A DNA stretch of 62,073 nt, from assembly GCA_029433475.1 (NCBI GenBank), contig JAQTIE010000010.1, forward strand, positions 1 to 62,073, in the 5' to 3' direction. The stretch comes from Neisseriaceae bacterium ESL0693 (lineage in GTDB: Bacteria; Pseudomonadota; Gammaproteobacteria; Burkholderiales; Neisseriaceae). A program made the translations under genes and the position numbers. This document shows positions 54,166 through 62,073 of the stretch, piece after piece. Position 1 is the stretch's first letter; each line of letters starts with the position of its first letter. The notes beneath the pieces are model-generated. The model made no database searches. It saw only the letters and a program-made list of their open reading frames with translations, and was not told the DNA's origin.

Positions 54166-54199
54166 TCATTCTTTTAAAACATAAAAATCTGCTTTTTCT

Positions 54200-54445
54200 C
54201 TATCTTCTAGCCATTAGATAGCGTAATAAACCTATCCGATAAAGCCAATAAAGGAATATGTGTGATCGCAGCAAATAATCTAATAGAATCAAACTTGCAA
54301 TTAAAACCATCCCAAAATCAGCCAGATCGAAAATAATACAGTAAAAATAATATTTATCAATAAAATAGTTATTTATGACACAATAAACCAATTTGGTAGT
54401 TTCAATTTCAAATACCAGTTTAAATGCAATAAAAATAAACCACAT
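54200..54445 (-). CDS. Hypothetical small membrane protein
   Basis: An 81-residue frame rich in Ile, Leu, Phe and Tyr with two likely membrane segments (about 1-15 and 35-58) and an arginine-rich end (RYLMARR). It lies 34 bases before the 53863 frame on the same strand, so the two may be one unit. Family unknown. Confidence 0.4.
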   Translation of the reverse strand: MWFIFIAFKLVFEIETTKLVYCVINNYFIDKYYFYCIIFDLADFGMVLIASLILLDYLLRSHIFLYWLYRIGLLRYLMARR

Positions 54446-54536
54446 TAAAAACCAATTGATTTTATACTTAATAAATTTTTGATATCATCGTATTGGAATA
54501 CTATATAAATACATAGATATTAAAGGGAAATCATAA

Positions 54537-54647
54537 ATGCAGTATATTTCAGCAAGATATAAAGAAAAACCAGATGAATTGATTACTCAAATGAATAAAC
54601 AACCCACTTTCCAGAATACCAATTTAAAACTGACAACATCAACCTAA
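54537..54647 (+). CDS. Very short ORF, possibly a truncated gene
   Basis: A 36-residue frame (MQYISARYKEKPDELITQM...) follows AAAGGGAAATCATAA, a fair ribosome binding site. The peptide is polar and unlike a finished domain, so it may be the 5' remnant of a lost gene in the AT-rich island. Confidence 0.3.
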   Translation: MQYISARYKEKPDELITQMNKQPTFQNTNLKLTTST

Positions 54648-54769
54648 TAGACACACAATTATCATTAAAAATCATTGGTTTTCATTGTTATGGGTGTTTT
54701 TCATACATCTATGATTATCGCTACGCTCATTCAAACCGTACACAGGCTGATTGATTTTCAAACATAAGC

Positions 54770-55660
54770 TCACCATCGATCAGAAGCGCCACCGCCGCCA
54801 TAACCGCCACCTCCACCGGAAAATCCACCACCACCGGAACCGCCGCCTTTTCCTCCGCCCGATGAATTACCCAATAAAGCAAAAATATTCATTACACCGA
54901 AAAAACTTAAAAAACTCAGACCCCAGGCCACGACCCCAGTGGCAATACCCAGTAATGCACTCTGTAATAATGTCCAATGCAGGTACCAGCCCAGACATAC
55001 AACCGCAAAGCCTATAATGCCGCTGCCCAAAATCCGGCCAAAAAATACTCTGAATAAATGCGTCAGCACAAACACGGCCAATAATGCCAAACCCAGATTG
55101 GCCAATGGATTGGTCTGAGCTGTAGCGGAAGGAGGTGCCGAAGCAGCCACAGGCAATTTTTCGCCCTTGATCAGCTGTTCGATCTGTTTTACTGCCGTCT
55201 CAATCCCGGCATCAGCGTGACCCTGCTGCAATTGCGGCACCAAAGCATTATCCTGTATCTGTCTGGCGTAGACATCAGGAATAGCTCCCTCCAGACCTCG
55301 CCCCACCGCCAGAAAACTCTGGTGTGCATTGCGCACTAAAAGCAACAATACACCATCATCAATACCTTTACGTCCCAGCTGCCAGCGATCCATCACTCGG
55401 GTTGCATAATCAAACGGTGTTTCCGGCGCAATATCGGGTACCGTCAGCACCACAATCTGGCTGCCGTTCTGACGACTGAAATCCAGTAATTGCTGATTCA
55501 AGCTATCCCGCCGGGCTGGCTGCATCATCTGGGCAGTATCCATCACCGGCGCAGTCAGCACAGGAATGGCCGCTAAATCAGTCTTAGCTGCATAAACAAC
55601 AAAAGACAGTAAACACATCAGACAACACAACCAGCCTTTAATGATCGGCATACATTTCAT
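54770..55660 (-). CDS. TPM-domain protein (YgcG-like)
   Basis: From the ATG at 55660 (AGGAG before it) this protein of about 296 residues has a signal peptide, a TPM domain at about 35-160 (VLTAPVMDTAQMMQPARRDSLNQQL, IDDGVLLLLV, VGRGLEGAIPD), two to three membrane segments and a Gly/Ser-rich tail ending GGGGASDRW. Such proteins are usually encoded with LemA, as here. The domain has been linked to phosphatase or photosystem-repair roles in other organisms; the bacterial role is uncertain. Confidence 0.88.
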   Translation of the reverse strand: MKCMPIIKGWLCCLMCLLSFVVYAAKTDLAAIPVLTAPVMDTAQMMQPARRDSLNQQLLDFSRQNGSQIVVLTVPDIAPETPFDYATRVMDRWQLGRKGIDDGVLLLLVRNAHQSFLAVGRGLEGAIPDVYARQIQDNALVPQLQQGHADAGIETAVKQIEQLIKGEKLPVAASAPPSATAQTNPLANLGLALLAVFVLTHLFRVFFGRILGSGIIGFAVVCLGWYLHWTLLQSALLGIATGVVAWGLSFLSFFGVMNIFALLGNSSGGGKGGGSGGGGFSGGGGGYGGGGASDRW

Positions 55661-55661
55661 T

Positions 55662-55991
55662 TTAATGGCTCCTGGGTACAAACAAAATGACCATCACGCC
55701 AGTAAGGCACAACAATACCCCCACAGCATCTGTCCATTGTAACTGAACTCCTTCCACCCAGCGCAGCCACCCTAAAGCCACCATGATATAGACACCACCA
55801 TAAGCAGCATAGGTACGCGCCGCAGCATCCGGATGTAATGTCAGCAACCAGACAAACAACATCAGGCTGACCACGGCCGGCAACAAAATCCATACCGGCG
55901 CCTGATGTCGCAACCACAACCAGGGCAGATAACAGCCAACGATTTCACACACGGCAGTGAATACAAATAATAATAGCGTTTTGATCAGCAT
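55662..55991 (-). CDS. ynfA: YnfA family (UPF0060) membrane protein
   Basis: This 109-residue protein with four helices has [36 protein letters not shown] and the C-terminal [10 protein letters not shown], all characteristic of YnfA. The family is related to small multidrug-resistance exporters. It sits between lemA and the TPM gene, its stop just before the TPM start. Confidence 0.94.
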   Translation of the reverse strand: MLIKTLLLFVFTAVCEIVGCYLPWLWLRHQAPVWILLPAVVSLMLFVWLLTLHPDAAARTYAAYGGVYIMVALGWLRWVEGVQLQWTDAVGVLLCLTGVMVILFVPRSH

Positions 55992-56025
55992 AGCGTGACA
56001 TTAGTACCCTGATAACCGGTTCAAA

Positions 56026-56619
56026 TCAAAACTGCACATTGGGTACCTGCTTAACCTGCTCTTCGTTTTCCGGTGCAAAATTAGGACGGATTTTCATACC
56101 CACCACCTTGGCGGTAAGATTGCTCGGAAAAGAACGTACCGTAGTATTATAGGTTTGAATCGCCTGAATATAACGATTTCGCGCTAAAGCAATACGATTC
56201 TCCGTTCCCTCAAGCTGCGCCTGTAAATCGCGGAAATTCTGATCCGCCTTCAAATCCGGATAACGTTCCGATACCGCCAGCAACCTACCCAATGCCTGAC
56301 TCAATTGTCCTTGCGCCTGAGAAAATTGCTTGATCTTATTACTGTCGGTAGCATCATCAGCAGTCATATTGATGCTGCCTACTTTAGCGCGGGCATTGGT
56401 CACATCGGTGAAAACCTCTTGCTCATGTTTGGCATAGCCCTTTACCGTATTGACCAGATTGGGAATCAGATCAGCACGTCTCTGATATTGATTCAATACC
56501 TCTGACCAGGCGGCATCGGCTGTTTCATCTTCAGATTGCAATGTATTATAACCACAGCCATTTAAGCTTATTACCATGAATATCGTTGCTACTGTCAAAA
56601 AAATACGCTGATACATCAT
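56026..56619 (-). CDS. lemA: LemA family lipoprotein
   Basis: This 197-residue protein has a lipobox (MVISLNGC, Cys22) and the LemA helical domain (YQRRADLIPNLVNTVKGYAKHEQEVF, LLAVSERYPDLKADQNFRDLQAQLEGTENRIALARNRYI). First gene of lemA-ynfA-TPM. Role unknown; the LemA/TPM pair is widespread. Confidence 0.93.
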   Translation of the reverse strand: MMYQRIFLTVATIFMVISLNGCGYNTLQSEDETADAAWSEVLNQYQRRADLIPNLVNTVKGYAKHEQEVFTDVTNARAKVGSINMTADDATDSNKIKQFSQAQGQLSQALGRLLAVSERYPDLKADQNFRDLQAQLEGTENRIALARNRYIQAIQTYNTTVRSFPSNLTAKVVGMKIRPNFAPENEEQVKQVPNVQF

Positions 56620-56750
56620 AGACTCCTTGCAAAATATTCGTTACACCAGTGTAACATGTTTGTAGTTCGTCTATAATGAAATTGACTATAAACAATAATT
56701 GCTGCAATTTAAAATACAGTATTTTTCCTCAAACAACAAAGGATGGTCTT

Positions 56751-56969
56751 ATGTTTCCAGAATATCGCGATTTAATTACTAAACTCAAAGCAACAGACAA
56801 TCATTTTGCACGCTTGTTTGAAGAACATAATTGTTTGGACGACAAAATTACCGGTTTGACCAATAACCCTGTCACCAGTGGCGGGGAGGAACTGGAAAAA
56901 CTGAAGCGTGAAAAATTACGCCTGAAAGATGAAATCTATGCTGTATTGAGAGCAGCAGATAAGAAATAA
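56751..56969 (+). CDS. YdcH family (DUF465) small protein
   Basis: This 72-residue coiled-coil protein starts MFPEYRDLITKLKATD and contains FEEHNCLDDKI and EELEKLKREKLRLKDEIYAVLR, the DUF465 pattern. AAAGGA lies nine bases before the chosen ATG; a longer frame from 56676 has no such site. Confidence 0.9.
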   Translation: MFPEYRDLITKLKATDNHFARLFEEHNCLDDKITGLTNNPVTSGGEELEKLKREKLRLKDEIYAVLRAADKK

Positions 56970-56981
56970 GTCTGTATTTAA

Positions 56982-57020
56982 AATGACTCCTGAACTTGAT
57001 GATCAGGAGTCATTATATAA
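56982..57020 (+). terminator. Terminator after the YdcH-like gene
   Basis: AATGACTCCTGA (56982-56993) pairs perfectly with TCAGGAGTCATT (57003-57014) around a 9-base loop. The following ATATAAT is only moderately T-rich. It may also end the convergent thioesterase transcript. Confidence 0.75.
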
Positions 57021-57082
57021 TCCGCTAACACATCCCCATCAGATAATAGAATGTCTACGTCTGAATTCATCAATCATAATCT

Positions 57083-57514
57083 TTAAAACTGACATTCCAG
57101 TTCATGCAGACGTTGCTTTAAAGCCGCATTAAATGAAACCGCTTTTTTAGTGTGCTGATCAAAAGCCACAAAGGTTACCGTGGCTTCAACCACCACCTGC
57201 CCTGTTGCCTTTTGCCGGATCACTTGTGTTACTTCAGCTTTACGCGGATAAATCCGGCTAAACCAGCTACTGATTGTCAGATCATCATTAAAGCCAGCAC
57301 TGCGCCGGTAATGAATATTAATATTGATCACAGCCATCCCGTAGCCATGATCGAAAAATAATGGCGTCAGGCCGGTTTCCTCAAAATATTGCCAGCGTGC
57401 TTCTTCTAAAAATTCCAGATAGCGGGCATTATTCACATGCTGAAACACATCTAAATGATAACCACGCACACGTATATTGGTTTGATGCACCTGAGACATA
57501 TCAAACATGGCCAT
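57083..57514 (-). CDS. Acyl-CoA thioesterase, hotdog fold
   Basis: This protein of about 143 residues has the 4HBT pattern VRGYHLDVFQHVNNARYLEFLEEAR, with the catalytic aspartate in LDVFQHVNN, followed by INIHYRRSAGFNDDL. It resembles YbgC/FadM-type thioesterases. The start is uncertain (57514 or a nearby ATG), since longer frames overlap pyrC. It lies directly after pyrC. Confidence 0.88.
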   Translation of the reverse strand: MAMFDMSQVHQTNIRVRGYHLDVFQHVNNARYLEFLEEARWQYFEETGLTPLFFDHGYGMAVININIHYRRSAGFNDDLTISSWFSRIYPRKAEVTQVIRQKATGQVVVEATVTFVAFDQHTKKAVSFNAALKQRLHELECQF

Positions 57515-57518
57515 CACA

Positions 57519-58559
57519 TTAATCCACCATACGCCAGCTAACGGTTTCACCTGCACGCAAAGGAATTAAATGAGCATGATCACCGTAAACAAAATGTTCT
57601 GCAACCATTTGCGGCTCTTTACGCAAAGTAATGGTTTGCTGATTCAGCGGCAAACCATAAAACCGCGCCCCGTTCTCTGAAGCAAATGCCTGCAATTTAT
57701 CCAATGCACCGGCTTTATCAAAAACCTCTGCATATAATTCAATCGCAATGGGCGCACTGAATATACCCGCACAACCACAAGCACATTCTTTGGCCGTTTG
57801 CGCGTGCGGTGCGCTATCGGTACCCAGAAAAAATTTATGTGATTGTGGTCCGCAGATTGCCTCCACCAATGCCTGACGGTGCTGTTCGCGTTTTAAAACC
57901 GGCAGACAGAAATGATGCGGCCTAACTCCACCCACCAGTAAATCATTACGATTCAGTAATAAATGCTGTGGCGTCACCGTGGCGGCCACACATTCAGACG
58001 CCTCAGCCACCAGTTGTGCTGCCTGTGCGGTGGTAATATGTTCAAATACTACTTTTAATTCCGGCAACTCTATCAGCAACGGTTGTAAAATCCGTTCAAT
58101 AAACACAGCTTCCCGATCAAAAATATCAATCGTTTTATCGGTGACTTCGCCATGCACCAGCAATGGCATACCTACCTCAGCCATGGCCTCCAGTACCGGC
58201 ATAAGACCAAATAAATCAGTGACACCAGCATCAGAATGGGTAGTGGCGCCAGCCGGATATAATTTAAAAGCAATCATTCCCGCGGCATGAGCAGCATAAA
58301 CCTGTTGCGGTGTGGTCTGATCGGTCAGGTACAAAGTCATCAAGGGCTCAAAAGTGCTGTTTGCAGGCAAAGCCGCCAGAATCCTCTGCCGGTAGGCCAA
58401 TGCATCTGCCACCTGTGTGACTGGTGGTTTCAGATTCGGCATAATCAATGCCCGCTGCATTTGCCGGGCACTGAAGGGCACCACCGCAGCCAGCGCATCT
58501 CCATCGCGTACATGCAGATGAAAATCATCCGGCCGAATAATTGTCAGACTCTGAGTCAT
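57519..58559 (-). CDS. pyrC: Dihydroorotase
   Basis: This 346-residue class II dihydroorotase has the metal-binding [11 protein letters not shown], carbamylated-lysine segment [28 protein letters not shown] and GTDSAPH. It makes dihydroorotate from carbamoyl aspartate in pyrimidine synthesis. Length matches E. coli PyrC. Confidence 0.96.
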   Translation of the reverse strand: MTQSLTIIRPDDFHLHVRDGDALAAVVPFSARQMQRALIMPNLKPPVTQVADALAYRQRILAALPANSTFEPLMTLYLTDQTTPQQVYAAHAAGMIAFKLYPAGATTHSDAGVTDLFGLMPVLEAMAEVGMPLLVHGEVTDKTIDIFDREAVFIERILQPLLIELPELKVVFEHITTAQAAQLVAEASECVAATVTPQHLLLNRNDLLVGGVRPHHFCLPVLKREQHRQALVEAICGPQSHKFFLGTDSAPHAQTAKECACGCAGIFSAPIAIELYAEVFDKAGALDKLQAFASENGARFYGLPLNQQTITLRKEPQMVAEHFVYGDHAHLIPLRAGETVSWRMVD

Positions 58560-58778
58560 GCTAAAACCTTGTCACCTGAACCAATCAATCTTTACCCTAC
58601 GTTTCAGATCAACCAGTATAGAATTTTATGAATTGTTACTCCACGATACATTATGACATATCCTGGCCACGCTGTTTATTACTGAACAATTATTTAATCT
58701 GTCGGGATACCTAACACCCCATTGCATAGATCACCAATAGTATCCATTCAGCGTCAGCATTCATTTACAACATCATTA

Positions 58779-59216
58779 TTAATAAATTAATTTATTACGC
58801 ATTACCTTAAACCACAATCCCTCATGCATGACAAAAATACCATCATAATCAATAGAATCAGAAGTGCGTAACGGCAAACTAAAATTTTGCTGAAGAATAG
58901 AATAATCAGACCCATCATGATGATGGTTTTTCATTGCGGCGTTTTTACGCCGGCCAGCTTTGGTATCGCCGGCAAAATCATCCAGTCCAAGACCTGCCAA
59001 TTGCGCTAATTTCTGCTCTAGCGCAGACAATTGTGCTGCCAGTACCTTAAATTCACGTCGCTGCTGCCGGTAACGCTCCAGCAACTGTTTAACAAAAACC
59101 ACGGTATCAAATACACTTACTGGCTTTAAGCATTTCACACAAGGTACCGGCTTCATTCCCGGCATATAAGCATATTCAGATAAAGTCCCGCACTGATTAC
59201 AACGATAAATTCCCAT
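58779..59216 (-). CDS. Zinc-ribbon protein of unknown function
   Basis: This 145-residue protein has a zinc ribbon formed by CNQC near residue 6 and CVKC near residue 26. A coiled-coil follows at about 40-80 (LLERYRQQRREFKVLAAQLSALEQKLAQL), then a basic histidine-rich patch and a small C-terminal region. No family recognised with confidence. A nucleic-acid or protein adaptor is a reasonable guess. Confidence 0.65.
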   Translation of the reverse strand: MGIYRCNQCGTLSEYAYMPGMKPVPCVKCLKPVSVFDTVVFVKQLLERYRQQRREFKVLAAQLSALEQKLAQLAGLGLDDFAGDTKAGRRKNAAMKNHHHDGSDYSILQQNFSLPLRTSDSIDYDGIFVMHEGLWFKVMRNKLIY

Positions 59217-59296
59217 GTTTTACTGATTCCAACTTTTAGTTTAATAATAAAAACAAGATGTCGGCCATATGAAATACGGTCTATCTGCTGATTTTA

Positions 59297-59536
59297 TCAG
59301 CGGTGTTTTAACACCATATCAAATACCCCATCTGACCGCGTGACCGATGACAACAATTCATGACCAGTCTGACGGCAAAATGCAGCAAAATCTTCCGGTG
59401 CAGATGCATCAGTCGCTTCCACATGCAGTAACTGCCCGCTTTGCAACTGTGCCAAAGCTTTTTTTGCGCGCAAAATGGGCAGCGGACATTTTAAACCGAT
59501 TACATTTAGTTCATCATCATAATTTACCTTGTCCAT
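59297..59536 (-). CDS. tusA: Sulfur carrier protein TusA
   Basis: This 79-residue protein has the CPLP active-site motif in LNVIGLKCPLPILRAKKALAQL and the TusA C-terminal pattern. It relays sulfur for tRNA thiolation and can supply sulfur for Moco enzymes. The ATG at 59536 is used because CAGGAA precedes it. Confidence 0.9.
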   Translation of the reverse strand: MDKVNYDDELNVIGLKCPLPILRAKKALAQLQSGQLLHVEATDASAPEDFAAFCRQTGHELLSSVTRSDGVFDMVLKHR

Positions 59537-59582
59537 CTTCAATTCCTGCCTATTCATTTAGATCGTATTATACAACCATTGT

Positions 59583-60461
59583 TCACGTTGTCCGCTTCAT
59601 CAGGCGGCTACCGCCTATCTGTACCACCAATGATAACATCAGCACACCCACCCCCGCCCATTGCCAATAATTAAAATGTTCATGCAAAAATAAGAAAGCC
59701 ATCATGATAGCCACCACCGGAACAAATAAAGTCAGCGGTGCAATTCTGGTAGCAGCATAACGCGACAATAAAATCCCCCACAGACCATAACCAACAAAGG
59801 TGGCACCATAAGACAAATAAGCCACTGCCAGCCAACCATATCCGTCCAGAGCTGCTATTTGCCGGCCGACTTGCCTAAAGCCATCATGCCAGCATGCCGC
59901 CAGCGTAAACAAAATCAGACTGATGACATTGCCCCATACCACTAAAGGCAAAGGTGCAGTCGGGCCAATGTATTTAACCAACGCATTGCCGGCTGCCCAG
60001 GATAATGCAGCACCCAGCACCAAAAACACACCCAACACAGACAATTGAGTATCCTGCTGGCCGATACCGATCAATATCAATCCTATCATGGCAATCATGA
60101 TCGCCAGCCATTGGCACAGCTTAATCGGTTCATGCCACAATAAAGCAGCAATGAAAATGGTAAAAAAAGCCTGGGATTGTAATAACAAAGCAGCCAGACC
60201 CGTTGATAATCCCACAGAAATAGCACCAAACAACAAACTGAACTGGCCAAAACTGAGTAAGGTACCGTACAAAAGAAGCCAATGCCAACGTATCGCTGGT
60301 TTAGGAATAAAAAAGATAGCCGGAAAAAGAATCAGACAGAAGCGCAGTATGCCCAGTACCAAAGGCGAAACCTCAGCCAGAGCAAACTGAATGAACATGA
60401 AATTTATACCCCATACCACAATCACAATTGTAGCGAATATACAATCTTGCATCCTCATCAA
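59583..60461 (-). CDS. EamA/DMT family transporter
   Basis: This 292-residue inner-membrane protein has ten predicted helices in two EamA repeats (IVVWGINFMFIQFALAEVSP at the start and LSWAAGNALVKYIG in the second). It is likely an amino-acid or metabolite exporter. Related to YdcZ/RhaT-like carriers; substrate not predictable. Confidence 0.85.
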   Translation of the reverse strand: MMRMQDCIFATIVIVVWGINFMFIQFALAEVSPLVLGILRFCLILFPAIFFIPKPAIRWHWLLLYGTLLSFGQFSLLFGAISVGLSTGLAALLLQSQAFFTIFIAALLWHEPIKLCQWLAIMIAMIGLILIGIGQQDTQLSVLGVFLVLGAALSWAAGNALVKYIGPTAPLPLVVWGNVISLILFTLAACWHDGFRQVGRQIAALDGYGWLAVAYLSYGATFVGYGLWGILLSRYAATRIAPLTLFVPVVAIMMAFLFLHEHFNYWQWAGVGVLMLSLVVQIGGSRLMKRTT

Positions 60462-60479
60462 TGGCTATCCTTAAAATTA

Positions 60480-60508
60480 AACTGCCTGAAAAATATTTCC
60501 AGGCAGTT
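60480..60508 (-). terminator. Hairpin between the EamA gene and the AT-rich orphan
   Basis: AACTGCCTG (60480-60488) pairs with CAGGCAGTT (60500-60508). Read on the minus strand it is followed by TAATTTTAAGG, a weak T-tract. It may end a minus-strand transcript from 60779-61267. Confidence 0.5.
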
Positions 60509-60778
60509 TACCAAATTACTCATTAATTAACACTAATATTACAGTATTTTTATGTTTATGTTGGTATTTACGAAGTATGAGTAAATGCTGTAGATGAAAC
60601 GGAATAGTTTATACAAATAAATATTAGTACAGCTTTAATCAGTCTTTTATTAATTCTTTGTAATTTTCTGATATTTTTTTAGCCTTTGATTTTGACTCTG
60701 ATCAAATTAACAGAAATATTTCAAAAAGAATTAATATTAATAAGAAAAAATAATACCCAATCCATGATGAAGTCATAA

Positions 60779-61267
60779 CTATAAGTATGGGACATGATAA
60801 TAAAAAACAGTAAAACAAATAATTAACGATATAGTCCATGCTTTGGGATGATTTATCCAACTTTTAGCTTTCTTACTGGAAACAACAAGATTACAATCGT
60901 TTACCTTATAAAATGGGAAAACATATTTCACCGCATCATTAATCACGAATAAATCATCTTGAGAATAATTATTATCTACCATATATTTTATAAATTGGTA
61001 ATTTAAGTTATTACATCTAGGTATTTGATTAACTCTCGCACTCTTATAGAATTCTGGTAAGTCTTTTAATTTATCATCTTCAAGAAGATTCTTTATCATT
61101 AAACCATTTTTATACTTTTCTTTTAAATTATTATTTTTTGAACATAACTTGTGATAAATTACTTGAGCTACTTTACCTGTTAAAGTCAACGCTACAGTAA
61201 ACATTGGGATTAATGGAATCAATTTTGAAAAAATATCCAAAATTTTCAATGGTATATCTATACTCAT
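60779..61267 (-). CDS. Hypothetical AT-rich membrane-anchored protein
   Basis: This 162-residue protein has a membrane helix near residues 15-35 (LIPLIPMFTVALTLTGKVA), a basic soluble middle and a second helix at the C-terminus (TISLIICFTVFYYHV). Codon use is much more AT-rich than the chromosome around it, which suggests acquisition by transfer next to the tRNA cluster. No family recognised. Confidence 0.55.
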   Translation of the reverse strand: MSIDIPLKILDIFSKLIPLIPMFTVALTLTGKVAQVIYHKLCSKNNNLKEKYKNGLMIKNLLEDDKLKDLPEFYKSARVNQIPRCNNLNYQFIKYMVDNNYSQDDLFVINDAVKYVFPFYKVNDCNLVVSSKKAKSWINHPKAWTISLIICFTVFYYHVPYL

Positions 61268-61631
61268 ATAATTTTAATTTCCTTTATTATTTATATAAAT
61301 CAATTTAAATAATATTTAAAAAATTATTATTTTTACCAGCTAATAACTTACTCCAAAAAATTTTAAAATGCCAAACATAGTGCGCGAATAAATATACTTA
61401 TATGCTGCTTTCTTGAAATCAGTCAACCAACTATCTAAATACTAAAATCCAATAGTAGAAAAATACTAATACAAAAATATTGGTACTTTTTGATTAATAT
61501 TTTTCCTTAACTGTATTAATGAAATACGTTTATTAAAGTAAATTGTACTATAAAATAATTAGTTAAATAAATAGGAAATATGAAAGCTTTATATTAACTG
61601 GCTTATATTGATGTTAGTTGATTACAACAGA
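61268..61631. other. Very AT-rich gap
   Basis: About 360 bases with poly-A/T tracts and no frame of note. It extends the low-G+C segment that begins at about 60.5 kb and ends at the tRNA cluster. Confidence 0.4.
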
Positions 61632-61660
61632 CAAAAAAATAACCGCTATCTGCGGTAATT
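61632..61660 (-). terminator. Terminator of the Gly-Cys-Cys'-Leu tRNA unit
   Basis: On the minus strand ACCGC and GCGGT (61652-61656 and 61642-61646) form a stem followed by TATTTTTTT. It begins 14 bases after the tRNA-Leu CCA. Confidence 0.85.
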
Positions 61661-61670
61661 TTATGAGATG

Positions 61671-61761
61671 TGGTGCCCGGAGCCGGAATCGAACCGGCAC
61701 GCTCGTTTTAAGAAGCGACGGATTTTAAGTCCGTTGTGTCTACCTATTTCACCACCCGGGC
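61671..61761 (-). tRNA. tRNA-Leu (TAA)
   Basis: A 91-base class II tRNA with acceptor GCCCGGG pairing TCCGGGC, anticodon loop CTTAAAA (TAA), a long variable arm and encoded CCA. Confidence 0.95.
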
Positions 61762-61799
61762 ACGCTAAAAACAGCGTAAAACGAGTTATTGATATTACT

Positions 61800-61874
61800 T
61801 GGAGGCGGGGGCGCGGATTTAAACCGGCCTACACAGCTTTGCACACTGTGGCATAGTCACTCTGCCACCCCGCC
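61800..61874 (-). tRNA. Divergent second tRNA-Cys-like gene (GCA), possibly a pseudo-tRNA
   Basis: The acceptor stem GGCGGGG/CCCCGCC, the T discriminator and CCA match the neighbouring tRNA-Cys. The anticodon loop still shows GCA. The anticodon stem is changed and includes a T-G pair, the T-stem has two mismatches, and the T-loop reads TTTAAAT, losing the invariant C56. It looks like a decaying duplicate. Confidence 0.7.
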
Positions 61875-61889
61875 ATAATGCTAAAATTC

Positions 61890-61963
61890 TGGAGGCGGGA
61901 GTCGGAATCGAACCGGCGTCCACGGATTTGCAGTCCGCTGCATGACCACTCTGCCATCCCGCC
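61890..61963 (-). tRNA. tRNA-Cys (GCA)
   Basis: Acceptor GGCGGGA/TCCCGCC, anticodon loop CTGCAAA (GCA), T-loop TTCGATT, T discriminator and encoded CCA. This appears to be the functional tRNA-Cys of the cluster. Confidence 0.95.
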
Positions 61964-61998
61964 ACTAAATCAATCGTTCAGAAACAACAATCAATATA

Positions 61999-62073
61999 TG
62001 GAGCGGGAAACGAGTCTCGAACTCGCGACCTCAACCTTGGCAAGGTTGCGCTCTACCAACTGAGCTATTCCCG
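61999..62073 (-). tRNA. tRNA-Gly (GCC), cut by one base at the window edge
   Basis: Anticodon loop TTGCCAA (GCC), T-loop TTCGAGA and encoded CCA. Only the first G of the acceptor is missing. The Gly-Cys-Leu order matches the glyW-cysT-leuZ operon of E. coli. Confidence 0.94.

Noticed and set aside
55657-55917. Second minus-strand frame overlapping ynfA
   Set aside because: The overlapping frame at 55662-55991 is an unmistakable YnfA, so this frame is a shadow.
1-62073. Neisseria-type DNA uptake sequences
   Set aside because: No exact GCCGTCTGAA was noticed on either strand by eye. The first terminator contains GTCTGAGGC and 55196 has a one-mismatch match, which is not enough to claim a dialect.

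Overview
The gene repertoire and moderate G+C suggest a betaproteobacterium of the Neisseriaceae, possibly close to the gut symbiont Snodgrassella. This is inferred from gene content only. I found no copy of the canonical Neisseria DNA uptake sequence, so the genus is not settled. The metabolism implied is microaerobic and respiratory: a complete cytochrome bd system (cydDC, cydAB and the small subunit cydX), an L-lactate permease with its GntR-type regulator, and a periplasmic formate dehydrogenase with its maturation factors.

Layout. 1-7.8 kb: tail of an unknown gene, then cydD-cydC-cydA-cydB-cydX and gluQ on the minus strand. 7.9-12.3 kb: tsaB-rimI-UDG-like gene, a Kef-type antiporter, tRNA-Val and tRNA-Asp. 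12.4-15.6 kb: a repeat-rich island with at least six copies of a structured RNA-like element in three modules. Two modules end in related small protein genes and the third ends in a decayed copy of the same gene. 15.7-23.4 kb: surE-pcm, potF-like, pit, lldR-like and lctP. 23.4-27.2 kb: molybdenum cofactor genes moaA, moaD, moaE, mobA and moeA. 27.6-31.4 kb: an amino-acid (cystine-type) ABC importer with an acetyltransferase and a glutathionyl-hydroquinone reductase. 32.1-38.3 kb: TonB receptor, DUF2478 protein, FecBCD-like ABC importer and methyltransferase. 38.4-40.7 kb: a scar of phage and gene remnants, including a multiply broken isochorismatase and a frameshifted J-domain-like gene. 40.7-47.3 kb: fdnGHI, fdhD and fdhE. 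47.7-50.7 kb: modABC and modE. 50.7-56.7 kb: J-like and TPM-domain paralogues, AT-rich small ORFs, and lemA-ynfA-tpm. 56.7-60.5 kb: a YdcH-like gene, thioesterase, pyrC, tusA and an EamA transporter. The end carries an AT-rich orphan gene and a Gly-Cys-Cys'-Leu tRNA cluster.

Molybdenum is the main theme. Cofactor synthesis, the classical molybdate importer with its ModE regulator, the molybdoenzyme FdnG and probably a second TonB-linked importer lie within 25 kb. A ModE-like operator precedes modA, and a similar site precedes the TonB receptor operon.

The most unusual structure is the 12.4-15.1 kb array. Each element folds into a long outer stem enclosing two hairpins, the arrangement of the phage C4 / P4 CI antisense RNAs. 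Paired base changes between copies preserve the stem. One loop has a 9-base perfect complement in the leader of the small gene downstream. I propose an antisense-RNA-controlled family of small proteins whose function I do not recognise.
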